A DNA stretch of 64,000 nt from NCBI GenBank assembly GCA_964413535.1, contig CAYPTB010000055.1, positions 124,001 to 188,000 on the forward strand. The letters run 5' to 3'. Origin of the DNA: CAYPTB01 sp964413535. GTDB taxonomy: Bacteria > Planctomycetota > UBA1135 > GCA-002686595. This document shows positions 15,347-24,245 of this stretch, piece by piece; position 1 is the stretch's first letter; the number at the start of each line of letters is the position of its first letter. The notes under the pieces are model-generated. The model was not told the DNA's origin. It saw only the letters and a list, made by a program, of their open reading frames with translations, and searched no databases. Both the position numbers and the translations under genes were made by a program.

Positions 15347-17790
15347 GACGAACCCTGTACTGGGGGATCGTCGCGCTCGCCGCCGCCCTTCCCCCTTCCG
15401 ACGACCCCTTCGCGCGTCTCGAGCATCCCTCGAGCGCGGTTCGCAGCCAAGCCCGGGCCGCGCTCGCGGCGGAAGGTGCTCCGGCGGCCCGCGCCGCTCT
15501 CGAGGGGTTCGGCGCCGCATCCCCCGCGGCTCGACGCGATCGGGCCTGGCTCGTGGGGCGCTACGGGGAGGTCGAGTGCATTCCGGCCGTCGTCGGAATC
15601 CTGGCGTCTCGGTCGGAGCCGGATCCGGACGTGCGCATCGAGCTCGCGCGCTTCCTGGTGCGCGGGGACCTGGGCGATGCGCGCATCGGAGAACGCGCGG
15701 ACGTCCTGGCCGAGTTGTGCACGGGCGACGCCGGGCTCGCGGTCGTGCGCTTTGCGATCGAGGGGCTCGCGTCGCTGCGCAGCCCCGAGGCGGGCGCGGC
15801 CCTCGACCGGCTGCTCGACCAGCTCCCACCTCCCCATCGTGAGCGCGCGGCGGCTGCATTGGTCGAAACGGCCCGCGGCCGCGAGGCGATCGTGCGCCGC
15901 GTGAGCGAATCCGTCGCGGGAGCAAGGGTGCCTCCGGACGTCCTCGGTCCGTTGCTCGCCGCCTACGGGCGCGTCGTGGTCGACTTGGCAGGCGGTGGCG
16001 AGAGCGCGCGAGACGTGGCGCCGCTGCTCGCGGGTCTACGACATCCCGACGATCGAGTTCGCGTGGGGGCGCGGCTCGGGATCGAGAACCTGATCTCGCG
16101 TTGCACACAGCTCCTAGCCTTCGAGCGCTGCGAGCGCGTGCTCGGCGCGCTCGAAGAAGCGGGCTTCGATCCCCGCGACCTCGACTACCGGCGCGCCATC
16201 GTCGCCTTGAGCTTCTCCGCCGAACCGGCAGCCGCGATCGTACCGGCGCGCCGAATGCTCTCCGCCGCGGCGGATCTCGACGACGATTCGGAGCGGTCGA
16301 ATCGGTTCTACGCCGCATACCTCGAAGCCGCCGCGCTCGTCGCCACCGGTCGTGCGGAGCTCGCCGGTCCGCTCCTCGACGCCGCGGCAGCGGTGCTCAC
16401 CGAGCTCGTTCGCGAGCGCGTCGACCTCGAACCTCGGTTCGACGAACCCTCCGAACGCCGGCGGCGCGAGGCCGCTTCGCACTCCCACGGTCTCGCGCTG
16501 GTGGAGCTCATGCGGGCGACGGCGCTCCTGCTCTCGGGGCACTCGGCCAGCGATCCCATCGTGTTGGAGATCCTGCGGGACACGCACGCGCGCTTGCTCG
16601 AAGCCGCAGTCCTGGCCGCGCGGTGGGACCTCTCCGCTCCGACCGACCTGGACGAGCTCCTCGATCACGACCTCGGTCCGCGGCGACTCCTGTACGACAA
16701 CTCCGCCAATCCGCACGTTCGACGTGAGCAGGGGATCGCCCTGCTCTCCGCGCTCGGACGCGGGTTCGCGAGCGTGGCGCCCGCGGAGATGCCCGGCTTC
16801 GCCCCCTTCGAGGGCGTCGACACGGCGCTGGCCGATCCGCTGCGGGACGACGTGCGCTTCGGGATCCTCTTGCGCTTGGAATACGCGAACGCCGAGCGCT
16901 ACCGCGATCGGGCTGCGGATCCGGAGACGTCGCAACTCGAGCGACGGCGCTCGCTGCAACTGTGGGAGTATTCCAGACGGAATCTGCGGCGCGCCGAGCG
17001 CGAGCTGGAGGGGGGGCGCGAGCGCGCGGAGGCCTACCGCTTCCTGCTCGTCCAGCGCGAGCCATCGCGCCTCGCGCTGTGGCTCGCGCGCGACCTGCGT
17101 TCGGAGGGAAGACCCCGCGAGAGTCGTGCGCTCTCCGAGCGGATGCTCTCGGACCTGGCGGCGGCGGGCAGCGGCGACAGTTGGCTCGAGGCCGACGTCG
17201 GCGTCGCGCTCGCATCGAGTTTCACCGAGGAGGACCGCCCGAGCGAAGCGGAGGAAGTGTTGCTCGGCGTCCTGGCCGACCTCGAAGCGGTCGCGAATCA
17301 GCTCGAGGGGATCGGAGATCTGGCGCGCGAAGAGGGCGACCTGGTCGCGGAGGCGCGGGCCGCCGCGCAGGTTCGCGGGACGGAGCTGCGCATCGCGGAT
17401 TGCCTCGTGAGCCTGGCCGTGAACGCGAACGTCAAGCTGGGGGATCAGGAACGGGCGCTCGGCTATTTCGAGCGCGCCTTCGAGCTCGACAAGCGCGACT
17501 TCATGCGCGGACTCCTCGCCTGTTATCGAGCGCGTTCGGGTCGATTCGAGGAGGCGCGTGCCGAGCTGCGCGAGATCGCCCCCTCGCCCATGCTCTACTA
17601 CAACATGGCGTGCACCTACGCGCTCCTTTCCGAGACCGACCTGGCGCTCGACTACCTGAAGCGCGACTTCGACGAGACGCAGCAGAGCCGGAGCTCGCTC
17701 GCACGTCAAAAGGCGTGGGCTGCGACCGACCCCGATCTCGCCTCGCTGCGCGGCGACGAGCGCTTCCAGCGCCTCGTGACCGCCGAGTAG
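15343..17790 (+). CDS. Exported HEAT/TPR-repeat protein of unknown function
   Basis: 815 aa. The TTG start (15343) overlaps the activator stop as TTGA and has AGGAGG seven to eight bases upstream. A signal peptide (MRRTLYWGIVALAAALPP) leads into HEAT-like helical repeats (about 25-300) and a middle helical region. TPR units near the C-terminus include SLAVNANVKLGDQERALGYFERAF and MLYYNMACTYALLSETDLALDYLKR. The C-terminal motif (TPR then DPDLASLRGDERFQRLV) is common in bacterial TPR proteins of unknown role. Coupling to a sigma-54 activator suggests the two act in one regulatory pathway. I do not recognise a specific family. Confidence 0.75.
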   Translation: MRRTLYWGIVALAAALPPSDDPFARLEHPSSAVRSQARAALAAEGAPAARAALEGFGAASPAARRDRAWLVGRYGEVECIPAVVGILASRSEPDPDVRIELARFLVRGDLGDARIGERADVLAELCTGDAGLAVVRFAIEGLASLRSPEAGAALDRLLDQLPPPHRERAAAALVETARGREAIVRRVSESVAGARVPPDVLGPLLAAYGRVVVDLAGGGESARDVAPLLAGLRHPDDRVRVGARLGIENLISRCTQLLAFERCERVLGALEEAGFDPRDLDYRRAIVALSFSAEPAAAIVPARRMLSAAADLDDDSERSNRFYAAYLEAAALVATGRAELAGPLLDAAAAVLTELVRERVDLEPRFDEPSERRRREAASHSHGLALVELMRATALLLSGHSASDPIVLEILRDTHARLLEAAVLAARWDLSAPTDLDELLDHDLGPRRLLYDNSANPHVRREQGIALLSALGRGFASVAPAEMPGFAPFEGVDTALADPLRDDVRFGILLRLEYANAERYRDRAADPETSQLERRRSLQLWEYSRRNLRRAERELEGGRERAEAYRFLLVQREPSRLALWLARDLRSEGRPRESRALSERMLSDLAAAGSGDSWLEADVGVALASSFTEEDRPSEAEEVLLGVLADLEAVANQLEGIGDLAREEGDLVAEARAAAQVRGTELRIADCLVSLAVNANVKLGDQERALGYFERAFELDKRDFMRGLLACYRARSGRFEEARAELREIAPSPMLYYNMACTYALLSETDLALDYLKRDFDETQQSRSSLARQKAWAATDPDLASLRGDERFQRLVTAE

Positions 17791-17884
17791 CACGACATCG
17801 CGTCCCGACCTCCTCCCGACCTCTCCTCCCCGAAGAAGACGAAGACGCGTCGAGAGTGTGCGCCGCGCGGCGCGACGCGATCAC

Positions 17885-17890
17885 TACAAT
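17885..17890 (+). promoter_or_regulatory. TACAAT -10 box, leaderless position
   Basis: TACAAT ends six bases before ATG 17897, so transcription would begin at or next to the start codon. No clear -35. Confidence 0.45.
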
Positions 17891-17896
17891 CTCGGG

Positions 17897-19096
17897 ATGG
17901 GAAAGGTCGTGCTGACCGGCAAGGGACGGCGTTGGGTCGAGGGCGGTCACCCGTGGATCTACCTCGACGACATCAGCGCTGGTGAAGGCGAGCCGGGCGA
18001 GCTCGTTCCCGTCGTGGCGCCCGACCAACGCATGCTCGGATGGGGACTCTTCAGCTCCCATTCCCGTATCGCCGTGCGGTTGGTGACGCGCGGCGAGGAG
18101 CAGCCCAACCGGAACTTCTGGTCGGAGCGCATCGCGAGCGCGATCGCTGCGCGCGGCCAGCGAGGCTATCTCGAACCCGACGGAGCCTGTCGGCTCCTCG
18201 GGGGGGACGCCGACGGCTTCCCGGGCTTCGTGCTCGATCGATACGCCGACCTCTTGGTCGTGCAGAGCGGCTGTCAAGGCTCCGACCGCATGCGCGACTT
18301 CCTGCTCGAGCTCGTGCGCGAGCACGCGACGTTTCCGGTCGGTGCGGTGCTCGACCGGTCCGACACGGGCGTGCGCAAGCACGAGAACCTCGAGAAGCGC
18401 GTCGAGTGGCTCGAAGGAAAGGCGCGCGCGACCGTGCTCGTTCGCGAGGGCGAGCTCCGCTACGAAGTGGATCCGATCGGCGGGCACAAGACCGGTCACT
18501 ACCTCGACCAACGCGAGAACCGCATTCGCGCCGCCGGCTACGCCGAGGGCCGGCGGGTCCTCGACGCCTTCGCCTACGACGGTCTGTTCGGGATTCGCGC
18601 GGCGCTGGCCGGAGCCGAGTCCGTCGTGTGTCTCGAGCAGTCGGCCGCAGCCATCGAGCGGCTGCGCGCGAATGCGCGGCTGAACGGCGTGGAGGAGCGC
18701 GTGAGCGTCGAGCGCGTGGATGCGATGCTCGACGTGCGTCGCCGCTCGCAGGAGGGGGAGCGGTACGGGCTCTTGTTGGTGGATCCCCCGGCCTTCGCCC
18801 GGAACCGGCGCGAAGCCGAGGGCGCGGAGCGGGGATACCGCGAGCTGAACCGACGCGCCTTCGCGCTCGTCGAGCCCGAAGGCGCGCTCGTCACGTCGTC
18901 CTGCTCGCACGCCGTTCGCCGTGAGAGCTTCCTCGACTGGCTGGCGCAGGCCGCGAACGAAGCCGGCCGGTACGCGTGGCTGCTCGACGTGCACGGTGCG
19001 GCACCGGATCACCCGCAGCGCTTGGACCTGCCGGAGACCTCCTACTTGAAGTGCGCGTTCGTGCGCGTGGCCGGCTCGACGGGCGCGCGCTCGTGA
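17897..19096 (+). CDS. rlmI: 23S rRNA (cytosine) methyltransferase, RlmI-like
   Basis: 399 aa from ATG 17897. An N-terminal PUA domain (MGKVVLTGKGRRWVEGGHPW, WGLFSSHSRIAVRL) precedes a class I SAM methyltransferase. Visible parts are VLDAFAYDGLFGIRAALAGA (SAM motif I), DPPAFARNR (motif IV) and SSCSH (the catalytic cysteine region). RlmI/YccW methylates C1962 of 23S rRNA. The length and domain order fit. The next gene, thiS, starts 67 nt downstream across a stem-loop. Confidence 0.85.
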   Translation: MGKVVLTGKGRRWVEGGHPWIYLDDISAGEGEPGELVPVVAPDQRMLGWGLFSSHSRIAVRLVTRGEEQPNRNFWSERIASAIAARGQRGYLEPDGACRLLGGDADGFPGFVLDRYADLLVVQSGCQGSDRMRDFLLELVREHATFPVGAVLDRSDTGVRKHENLEKRVEWLEGKARATVLVREGELRYEVDPIGGHKTGHYLDQRENRIRAAGYAEGRRVLDAFAYDGLFGIRAALAGAESVVCLEQSAAAIERLRANARLNGVEERVSVERVDAMLDVRRRSQEGERYGLLLVDPPAFARNRREAEGAERGYRELNRRAFALVEPEGALVTSSCSHAVRRESFLDWLAQAANEAGRYAWLLDVHGAAPDHPQRLDLPETSYLKCAFVRVAGSTGARS

Positions 19097-19101
19097 GGCT
19101 C

Positions 19102-19156
19102 CGCGGGTCGCCTTCCGACCTGGTAACCTGCTGCGCCTTCGCCACGGCGACCCGCG
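19102..19156 (+). promoter_or_regulatory. Inverted repeat in the thiS leader
   Basis: Perfect 11-bp arms CGCGGGTCGCC (19102-19112) and GGCGACCCGCG (19146-19156) enclose 33 nt and end seven bases before the thiS ATG. A TAACCT box sits in the loop. It is not a TPP riboswitch, since no thi-box CTGAGA is present. It could be the rlmI terminator or a structure masking thiS initiation. Confidence 0.5.
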
Positions 19157-19163
19157 TGCAGCG

Positions 19164-19364
19164 ATGACGATCACATTGAACGGAGCCCCGCGCGAGATCC
19201 CCGACGGCGCGCGTCTCTCGGACCTGCTGAGTCTGCTCGGCCTCTCGTCCGAGCGCGTGGCGGTCGAGCTCAACCGCGCCCTCGTTCGGCGCGGCGATCA
19301 CGCCAGGACCGAGCTCGCCCCAGACGATCGGATCGAGATCGTGACCCTCGTGGGCGGCGGCTGA
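19164..19364 (+). CDS. thiS: Sulfur carrier protein ThiS
   Basis: 66 aa, ubiquitin-like fold (MTITLNGAPREIPDGARLSDLL) ending in the obligatory VGGG; the terminal Gly is adenylated and thiocarboxylated. It delivers sulfur to ThiG for thiazole formation in thiamine synthesis. thiG follows 21 nt downstream. ThiF, ThiO/ThiH and ThiC are not in the window. Confidence 0.95.
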   Translation: MTITLNGAPREIPDGARLSDLLSLLGLSSERVAVELNRALVRRGDHARTELAPDDRIEIVTLVGGG

Positions 19365-19385
19365 TCCGGCCGCTCGAGAACCTCC

Positions 19386-20198
19386 ATGGCACTGCGAGAA
19401 CCGACGGACGATCCCCTGCGCCTGGACGAGCTCGTGTTCGAATCGCGTCTGTTCGTGGGCACGGGGAAGTACGCGACCTTCGAAGGCATGCGCGACGCGC
19501 TCGAGCTCTCCGGCACCCAGTGCGTAACGGTCGCGATCCGGCGCGCGAACCTCGACGCGGCGAAGGGCGAATCGATCCTCGACTGGATCGATCGCGAGCG
19601 CTACGTGATCCTGCCCAACACCGCGGGCTGCTACGACGCGCCGTCGGCCGTGCGGACGGCGCGGCTCGCGCGCGAGCTGCTTGGCACCGACCTCGTGAAG
19701 CTCGAAGTCCTGGGCGATCCGAAGACGCTCCTGCCGGATCCCGTCGGCACGCTGGAGGCGACGCGCGAGCTCGTCGCCGACGGCTTTCGCGTCCTCGTGT
19801 ACACCTCGGACGATCCGCGTCTCGCCGTACGGCTCGAAGAGGCCGGCGCGCGGAGCGTCATGCCCGCGGGCTCTCCCATCGGTTCCGGACAGGGCATCCT
19901 GAACCCCAACAATCTGCGCATCGTTCGCGAGCTGTTGTCCGTGCCGCTCATCGTCGACGCGGGCGTCGGGACCGCCAGCGACGTCGCCATCGCGATGGAG
20001 CTCGGTGCGGACGGCGTGCTGCTCAACACCGGAATCGCTGCGGCGCGCGATCCGCTGCGCATGGCGGTCGCGATGCGCGACGCCTGCCGAGCCGGTCGCG
20101 CGGCGTTCCTCGCGGGACGCATCCCGAAGAAGCTCTACGCGCATGCGTCCTCGCCGGACGAAGGCCGCATCGAGGGAGCCGCTCCCGCGGACGCCTGA
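19386..20198 (+). CDS. thiG: Thiazole synthase ThiG
   Basis: 270 aa. It condenses 1-deoxyxylulose 5-phosphate, dehydroglycine and ThiS thiocarboxylate into the thiazole phosphate. It is a TIM barrel with LFVGTGKYATFEGM at the start and KLEVLGDPKTLLPD, which holds the Schiff-base lysine. MPAGSPIGSGQGILNP, VDAGVGTASD and GADGVLLNTGIAAA form the phosphate and product site. Full length. thiS lies directly upstream, the usual pair. Confidence 0.97.
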   Translation: MALREPTDDPLRLDELVFESRLFVGTGKYATFEGMRDALELSGTQCVTVAIRRANLDAAKGESILDWIDRERYVILPNTAGCYDAPSAVRTARLARELLGTDLVKLEVLGDPKTLLPDPVGTLEATRELVADGFRVLVYTSDDPRLAVRLEEAGARSVMPAGSPIGSGQGILNPNNLRIVRELLSVPLIVDAGVGTASDVAIAMELGADGVLLNTGIAAARDPLRMAVAMRDACRAGRAAFLAGRIPKKLYAHASSPDEGRIEGAAPADA

Positions 20199-20201
20199 GG
20201 C

Positions 20202-21014
20202 GTGAGTCGACCCGACCTCGAGCAGCAAGCGCTGATCGGCCTCTTCCTCCTCGCAGCGGGAGGATCCCTGGCTCCCGTGGCGCTCCACGTCGCGCGCAGC
20301 GTGACGCGCGGTCGGCGCGTCTTCTTCGCGCGTTGGGGATTCAGCCACCTGGCCCTCGTCGTCGGCGTGGGAATCGCGGCCGCCTTCGTCGGAGCCCAGG
20401 CCCTGGGCGAGTCGGACGATCCGCTCCGGGAGCTCTACGTGAACCTGGTCGTGCTCTCGAGCGCTGCCGCAGCCGCGCTCGTCGTGGCGCGCGCGCTCGA
20501 GCCGGACGGCTGGCGCGCGCTCGGTTGGAAACGCGGCGGAAACCCGAGTGCGCTCGCGTGCGGAGCTCTCACCTACGTCTTCATGTTCCCCGCCGTCTGC
20601 GGCGCCCAGGTGTCGTGGCCGTGGTTGCTCGAGTTCCTCGATGGGGGACCGTGGACGGAGCAGGTCGTCGTGGGGAAGATCACGCAACTGCGCGGCGCCG
20701 ACCTCGTGCAAGCCGGCGTGATCGCGGTCCTCGTGCAACCCTTCGTCGAGGAGCTCCTCTTCCGCGGCTTCCTGCAACCGCTGCTCGTCCAGAATCTGTC
20801 CGACCGACTGGGCATCGTCGTCACGTCGGCGTTCTTCGCGCTGCTGCACGGCACTTCCGCCTTCCTGCCGATCTTCGTGCTCAGTCTCGTCATCGGGGCG
20901 GTGATGCTGCGCACGCAACGTCTTTCCGCCGCATGGCTCGTGCATGCGTTGCACAACGGCATCGGGCTCGCGGTGGCCCTCTTCGCATCCGACCTCGCGC
21001 CGAACGGATCATGA
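20202..21014 (+). CDS. CPBP-family (CAAX-like) intramembrane metalloprotease
   Basis: 270 aa, GTG start three bases after the thiG stop. It has about seven to eight hydrophobic helices. The active-site motifs are EELLFRGFLQPL (EExxxR), FALLHG (FxxxH) and ALHNGIGL (HxxxN/B). These Abi/CPBP proteins cleave membrane or prenylated substrates; bacterial targets are mostly unknown. The stop overlaps the next start as ATGA. Nothing suggests a role in thiamine synthesis; operon placement is the only link. Confidence 0.88.
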   Translation: MSRPDLEQQALIGLFLLAAGGSLAPVALHVARSVTRGRRVFFARWGFSHLALVVGVGIAAAFVGAQALGESDDPLRELYVNLVVLSSAAAAALVVARALEPDGWRALGWKRGGNPSALACGALTYVFMFPAVCGAQVSWPWLLEFLDGGPWTEQVVVGKITQLRGADLVQAGVIAVLVQPFVEELLFRGFLQPLLVQNLSDRLGIVVTSAFFALLHGTSAFLPIFVLSLVIGAVMLRTQRLSAAWLVHALHNGIGLAVALFASDLAPNGS

Positions 21015-21520
21015 CGAAGTACGAATCGAAGGGATTGTTCGTGGCCCTCGAGGGAGGGGCGTACCGCGCGTTCGACGCCGTCGTCACGGGCGACGTCACG
21101 CTCGGCGAGGACGTGGGCATCTGGTTCGGCTGCGTCGTCCGCGGGGACGACGCACCGCTCTCGATCGGACGCCGCTCGAACATCCAGGACCTGAGCGTGG
21201 TGCACGCCGACACCGGCGTCCCGAACACGATCGGAGCGGAAGTCACGGTGGGCCATCGCTGTGTCCTGCACGGGACGAGCGTGGGGGACCGGGCGCTGAT
21301 CGGAATGGGGTCCATCCTCCTCGGCGGATCGGTGGTCGGCGACGAGGCGATCGTTGCGGCCGGAGCCGTGGTGCGCGAAGGCTTCCACGTGCCTCCCCGG
21401 ACGCTCGTCGCCGGGGTACCGGCGCGGATCGTCCGCGACCTCTCCGACGAAGAGGTCCGGTCGCTCGTCGCGAGCGCGGACGGCTACGTGAAGAAGGTTC
21501 GCCTCTACCTCGATCGCTGA
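21011..21520 (+). CDS. Gamma carbonic anhydrase-like protein (YrdA/PaaY type)
   Basis: 169 aa from ATG 21011, overlapping the protease stop. It is a left-handed beta-helix of hexapeptide repeats (IGRRSNIQDLSVVHAD, IGAEVTVGHRCVLHG, IGMGSILLGGSVVGD). The zinc-binding histidines are in VVHAD, GHRC and VLHG, so the three-His site is complete. The family may hydrate CO2 or act as a thioesterase (PaaY). The C-terminal helix has the usual YVKK ending. Confidence 0.88.
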   Translation: MTKYESKGLFVALEGGAYRAFDAVVTGDVTLGEDVGIWFGCVVRGDDAPLSIGRRSNIQDLSVVHADTGVPNTIGAEVTVGHRCVLHGTSVGDRALIGMGSILLGGSVVGDEAIVAAGAVVREGFHVPPRTLVAGVPARIVRDLSDEEVRSLVASADGYVKKVRLYLDR

Positions 21521-21925
21521 CGGTCGAAGTCCGGAAGAGGCTTCCGACACCACTCCGACCTCGGGGGAGCTTGAGCCGTTCCGGCGCTTTTCTCGCGTTC
21601 ACTTGCGTCGCCCGGAAAGGCCTTCCGAAAGAGCCAAGTCCTTGTTCATCAAGGGCTTGTACTTCAACCCACGATCCAGCCGCGAGCCTTCGCGCGCGCA
21701 ACTGGAGCCCGGCTCGAGCCGGCGCGCGAGGGACCCGTCCGAGGCCGGCCAGCAGGGTAGGCTCCCCGTGGGCCTGCCTCGGTTCGGGGACCGGGAGACC
21801 ACCCAGGGGATTCGCCCTGCTCGCACCCTCACCCGCGCGTGAGGGAACAAATTCCAGGGCCGGCTCACCCACCACCAAGGACCGGTGTCCGCTCGCCCAC
21901 CGCGAGCGCCCGGGTACGAGTAACG
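21521..21925. other. 405-bp gene-free region with weak hairpins
   Basis: I see no credible gene here. It contains hairpins GTCcGGAAG/CTTCCGAC (21529-21548), a related CGGAAaggccTTCCG near 21616-21630, and CCTTG/CAAGG inside an AAGT...ACTT repeat around 21640. A further CCCTCAC/GTGAGGG is at 21826-21845. None has a T-run. It should hold the promoter of the FG-GAP lipoprotein; TACGAGT ends a few bases before its ATG. Confidence 0.5.
21529..21548 (+). terminator. Weak hairpin after the gamma-CA gene
   Basis: An interrupted GTCcGGAAG stem pairs with CTTCCGAC across an AGG loop, nine bases after the stop. There is no T-tract, so it is at best a Rho-assisted or processing signal. Confidence 0.3.
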
Positions 21926-24184
21926 ATGCACGACCAACGCGTCCTCCGACTCCTCTCCTCCTCCTTCGCCATCGCTGTTGCCGCCGCGTTCGCTTCCTGT
22001 CGCCAGGAGGGAAGCGAAGAGCAGCGGCTGGCCGTCAGCACCTTCGAGCCCGGCTTCGCCTTGCGGCAGGACGTGCAACTCGGCAGCGGCAACGTGACCG
22101 ACGCGCTCGTCGTCGATCTCAACGGTGACGGACTGTCCGACTTCGTGGAGGCGGACTTCTTCGACAAGCAGATCCGCTCCGCGCTCGGCAATCCCGACGG
22201 AAGCTTCACTCCGTTCTTCGAACTCGGCACGCCGAGTACGCCGTTGGACATCGAGTTCGGCGATTTCGACGGAGACGGCAACGCTGACATCGCCGTGATC
22301 TGCACGGGCAACAACGGCGGTCTCCCGATGCTCGCCGTGTACCGCGGGTACTCGGACGGATCGTTCGCTCAGACTTCGGCCCTGCCCTTGCCGAACGATC
22401 CCTTCCACCTCGCCGTCGGCCGTCTCGCCGGTTTCGATCGCGACCACATGTTCGTCACGCTCCCGGACGCTCGCCAGACCTGGCAGGTGGAGCTCGCCGT
22501 CGCCGGACTCGAGCGCATCGGCACCCTGTCGTCCGGGGCGAACATCTTTGCACCGATCACGGCCGCGATCCTGGACGCGAACGGCGACGGAGGGCCCGAC
22601 GTCGTCGTCGGAGAGATCAACGTGCCCGAGACGGCATCGGACCGCCTCGTGACCTACGTGTTCGATGGTGCGACCTCGTTCGCTCCGGCGGCCGTCCTCG
22701 CGCCGTTCGTCGACTATCCCCTCGTGCGGAACATGGGCGACGTGGACGGCGACGGCTTCTCCGACCTGGGAGTGGCTCAACTCGACGCCGACGGAGTCCT
22801 CCTGCTGCGCGGCGGCGTCTCCGGTCTCGAACCGCCGCTGGAGATCACCTTCGGTGCGGGCACGGCCTCGATACTGTTCGCCGACCTGGATGGTGACGGC
22901 CTGAAGGACGCGGCCGCGACGCTCTTCGAGCAAGACGCCGTGGCGGTGCGTCTGGCCGTCAGCACGCTCGGTTTCGGCGACATGACGGTCTACAACGTCG
23001 GGGGCTTCCCTCGCAACGTCGGTACGGGAGTCTTCGGCTCCGGCCCCGAGGTCGACCTCTTCTGCTCGAACATCGCCGACGTCTCCGTTCTCCACGGTGA
23101 CGGTTCCGGCTCGTTCGAAGCCGCCCGCGGCTACCTGATCGGCAACGAGCCTCAGTTCGTGCGCGCCGTGGATTTCGACGAGGACGGCCACCTCGACGCG
23201 GTCAGCGTGGACCTCTTCCAGAGCCAGCTCGTCTTCATGCGCGGGCTCGGCGACGGGTCCTTCGAGAACGCCGGCCAGGTCGCACTCGATTCAGCCAGCG
23301 TCGAGACGCCGGGCTACGTCATCGTGAGGGACTTCGACGGTGACGGCCGGCCCGACGTGGCGACCAGCGTGAACAGCGCGGATCGCGTCCAGGTCATGAA
23401 CAACTCGGGTTCGCTCCCGTTCACGGATGCCGCTCAGAGCGTCGGCGTCGGTTTCGAACCCCTCGGCATCGACGCGGGCGACCTCGACGGCGACGGTCAC
23501 CAGGACATCGTCGTCGCCAACGCCGGGGACGAGACCGTTCAAGTCCTACTAGGTCACGGCGACGGGACGTTCGAAGTGCGCGGCCCCGTGGCCTGCCCGT
23601 TGGTCCCGCTCCTGCCGCTGATCGGCGATTGGAACGTCGACGGAAACCTGGACGTCGGAATCGCGACCGGCTCCGGCTCGAACGCGAAGCTGCTCCTCTA
23701 CCGGGGCGACGGCGCGGGAAACCTCGCACTCGTTGCGCAGCAGGATCTGCCGCGCTTCACGCCCACCTTGCACATCGGTGACTTCGACGAGAACGGACTA
23801 CCCGACCTGGTCGGATCGCAGCCGAACTTCGGCTCCAACGAAGTCGTCGTGATGCTGAATCAAGGGAACTTCGTCTTCCAATTGCGTCCGCTGGAGGTTG
23901 GCTTCCGCATGGGAACGCTGGAAGTGAACGATGCGAACCGGGATGGGCACCTCGACTTGCTCGTCCCGCTGGGTCACGGTCAGCTCGTGATCGCCTTGGG
24001 CGACGGGAACGGCAACTTCCCGACCCTGCTCCCGCCCACGGGCGAGCAGTTCCCGGCGCCGCGCGGTGCGACGACCTCCGCGCTCGCCGACGTGAACGGC
24101 GACGGCCTCCCGGACCTCATGACCGTCTCGCCGCGCCATCCCTACCTGTGGGTCGCGTTGAACCGCGGCGCGAAGTTCGAGTGA
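21926..24184 (+). CDS. FG-GAP/VCBS-repeat lipoprotein
   Basis: 752 aa from ATG 21926. A lipoprotein signal (AAAFASC, Cys at about residue 23) is followed by about ten integrin-like FG-GAP repeats. Their calcium-binding loops include D-L-N-G-D-G-L-S-D, D-F-D-G-D-G-N-A-D, D-V-D-G-D-G-F-S-D and D-V-N-G-D-G-L-P-D. These form a seven-bladed propeller typical of secreted planctomycete proteins that bind surfaces or polysaccharides. Each repeat is preceded by a hydrophobic blade strand. No catalytic domain is seen. It is monocistronic, bounded by a gene-free region and a strong hairpin at 24246-24273. Confidence 0.88.
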   Translation: MHDQRVLRLLSSSFAIAVAAAFASCRQEGSEEQRLAVSTFEPGFALRQDVQLGSGNVTDALVVDLNGDGLSDFVEADFFDKQIRSALGNPDGSFTPFFELGTPSTPLDIEFGDFDGDGNADIAVICTGNNGGLPMLAVYRGYSDGSFAQTSALPLPNDPFHLAVGRLAGFDRDHMFVTLPDARQTWQVELAVAGLERIGTLSSGANIFAPITAAILDANGDGGPDVVVGEINVPETASDRLVTYVFDGATSFAPAAVLAPFVDYPLVRNMGDVDGDGFSDLGVAQLDADGVLLLRGGVSGLEPPLEITFGAGTASILFADLDGDGLKDAAATLFEQDAVAVRLAVSTLGFGDMTVYNVGGFPRNVGTGVFGSGPEVDLFCSNIADVSVLHGDGSGSFEAARGYLIGNEPQFVRAVDFDEDGHLDAVSVDLFQSQLVFMRGLGDGSFENAGQVALDSASVETPGYVIVRDFDGDGRPDVATSVNSADRVQVMNNSGSLPFTDAAQSVGVGFEPLGIDAGDLDGDGHQDIVVANAGDETVQVLLGHGDGTFEVRGPVACPLVPLLPLIGDWNVDGNLDVGIATGSGSNAKLLLYRGDGAGNLALVAQQDLPRFTPTLHIGDFDENGLPDLVGSQPNFGSNEVVVMLNQGNFVFQLRPLEVGFRMGTLEVNDANRDGHLDLLVPLGHGQLVIALGDGNGNFPTLLPPTGEQFPAPRGATTSALADVNGDGLPDLMTVSPRHPYLWVALNRGAKFE

Positions 24185-24245
24185 GTCCGGACACGAGCAC
24201 AGCGCTCGAGTGGGCGCCGATCGGACGCTTCGAGGCCTGGGGCGT

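Noticed and set aside
19097..19163. TPP riboswitch upstream of thiS
   Set aside because: Only 67 nt and no thi-box CTGAGA; a simple inverted repeat is present instead.
21599..23191. 530-aa minus-strand open frame opposite the FG-GAP gene
   Set aside because: High GC gives long antisense frames. The plus-strand product has a lipoprotein signal and many calcium-loop repeats, while the antisense product has no family pattern.
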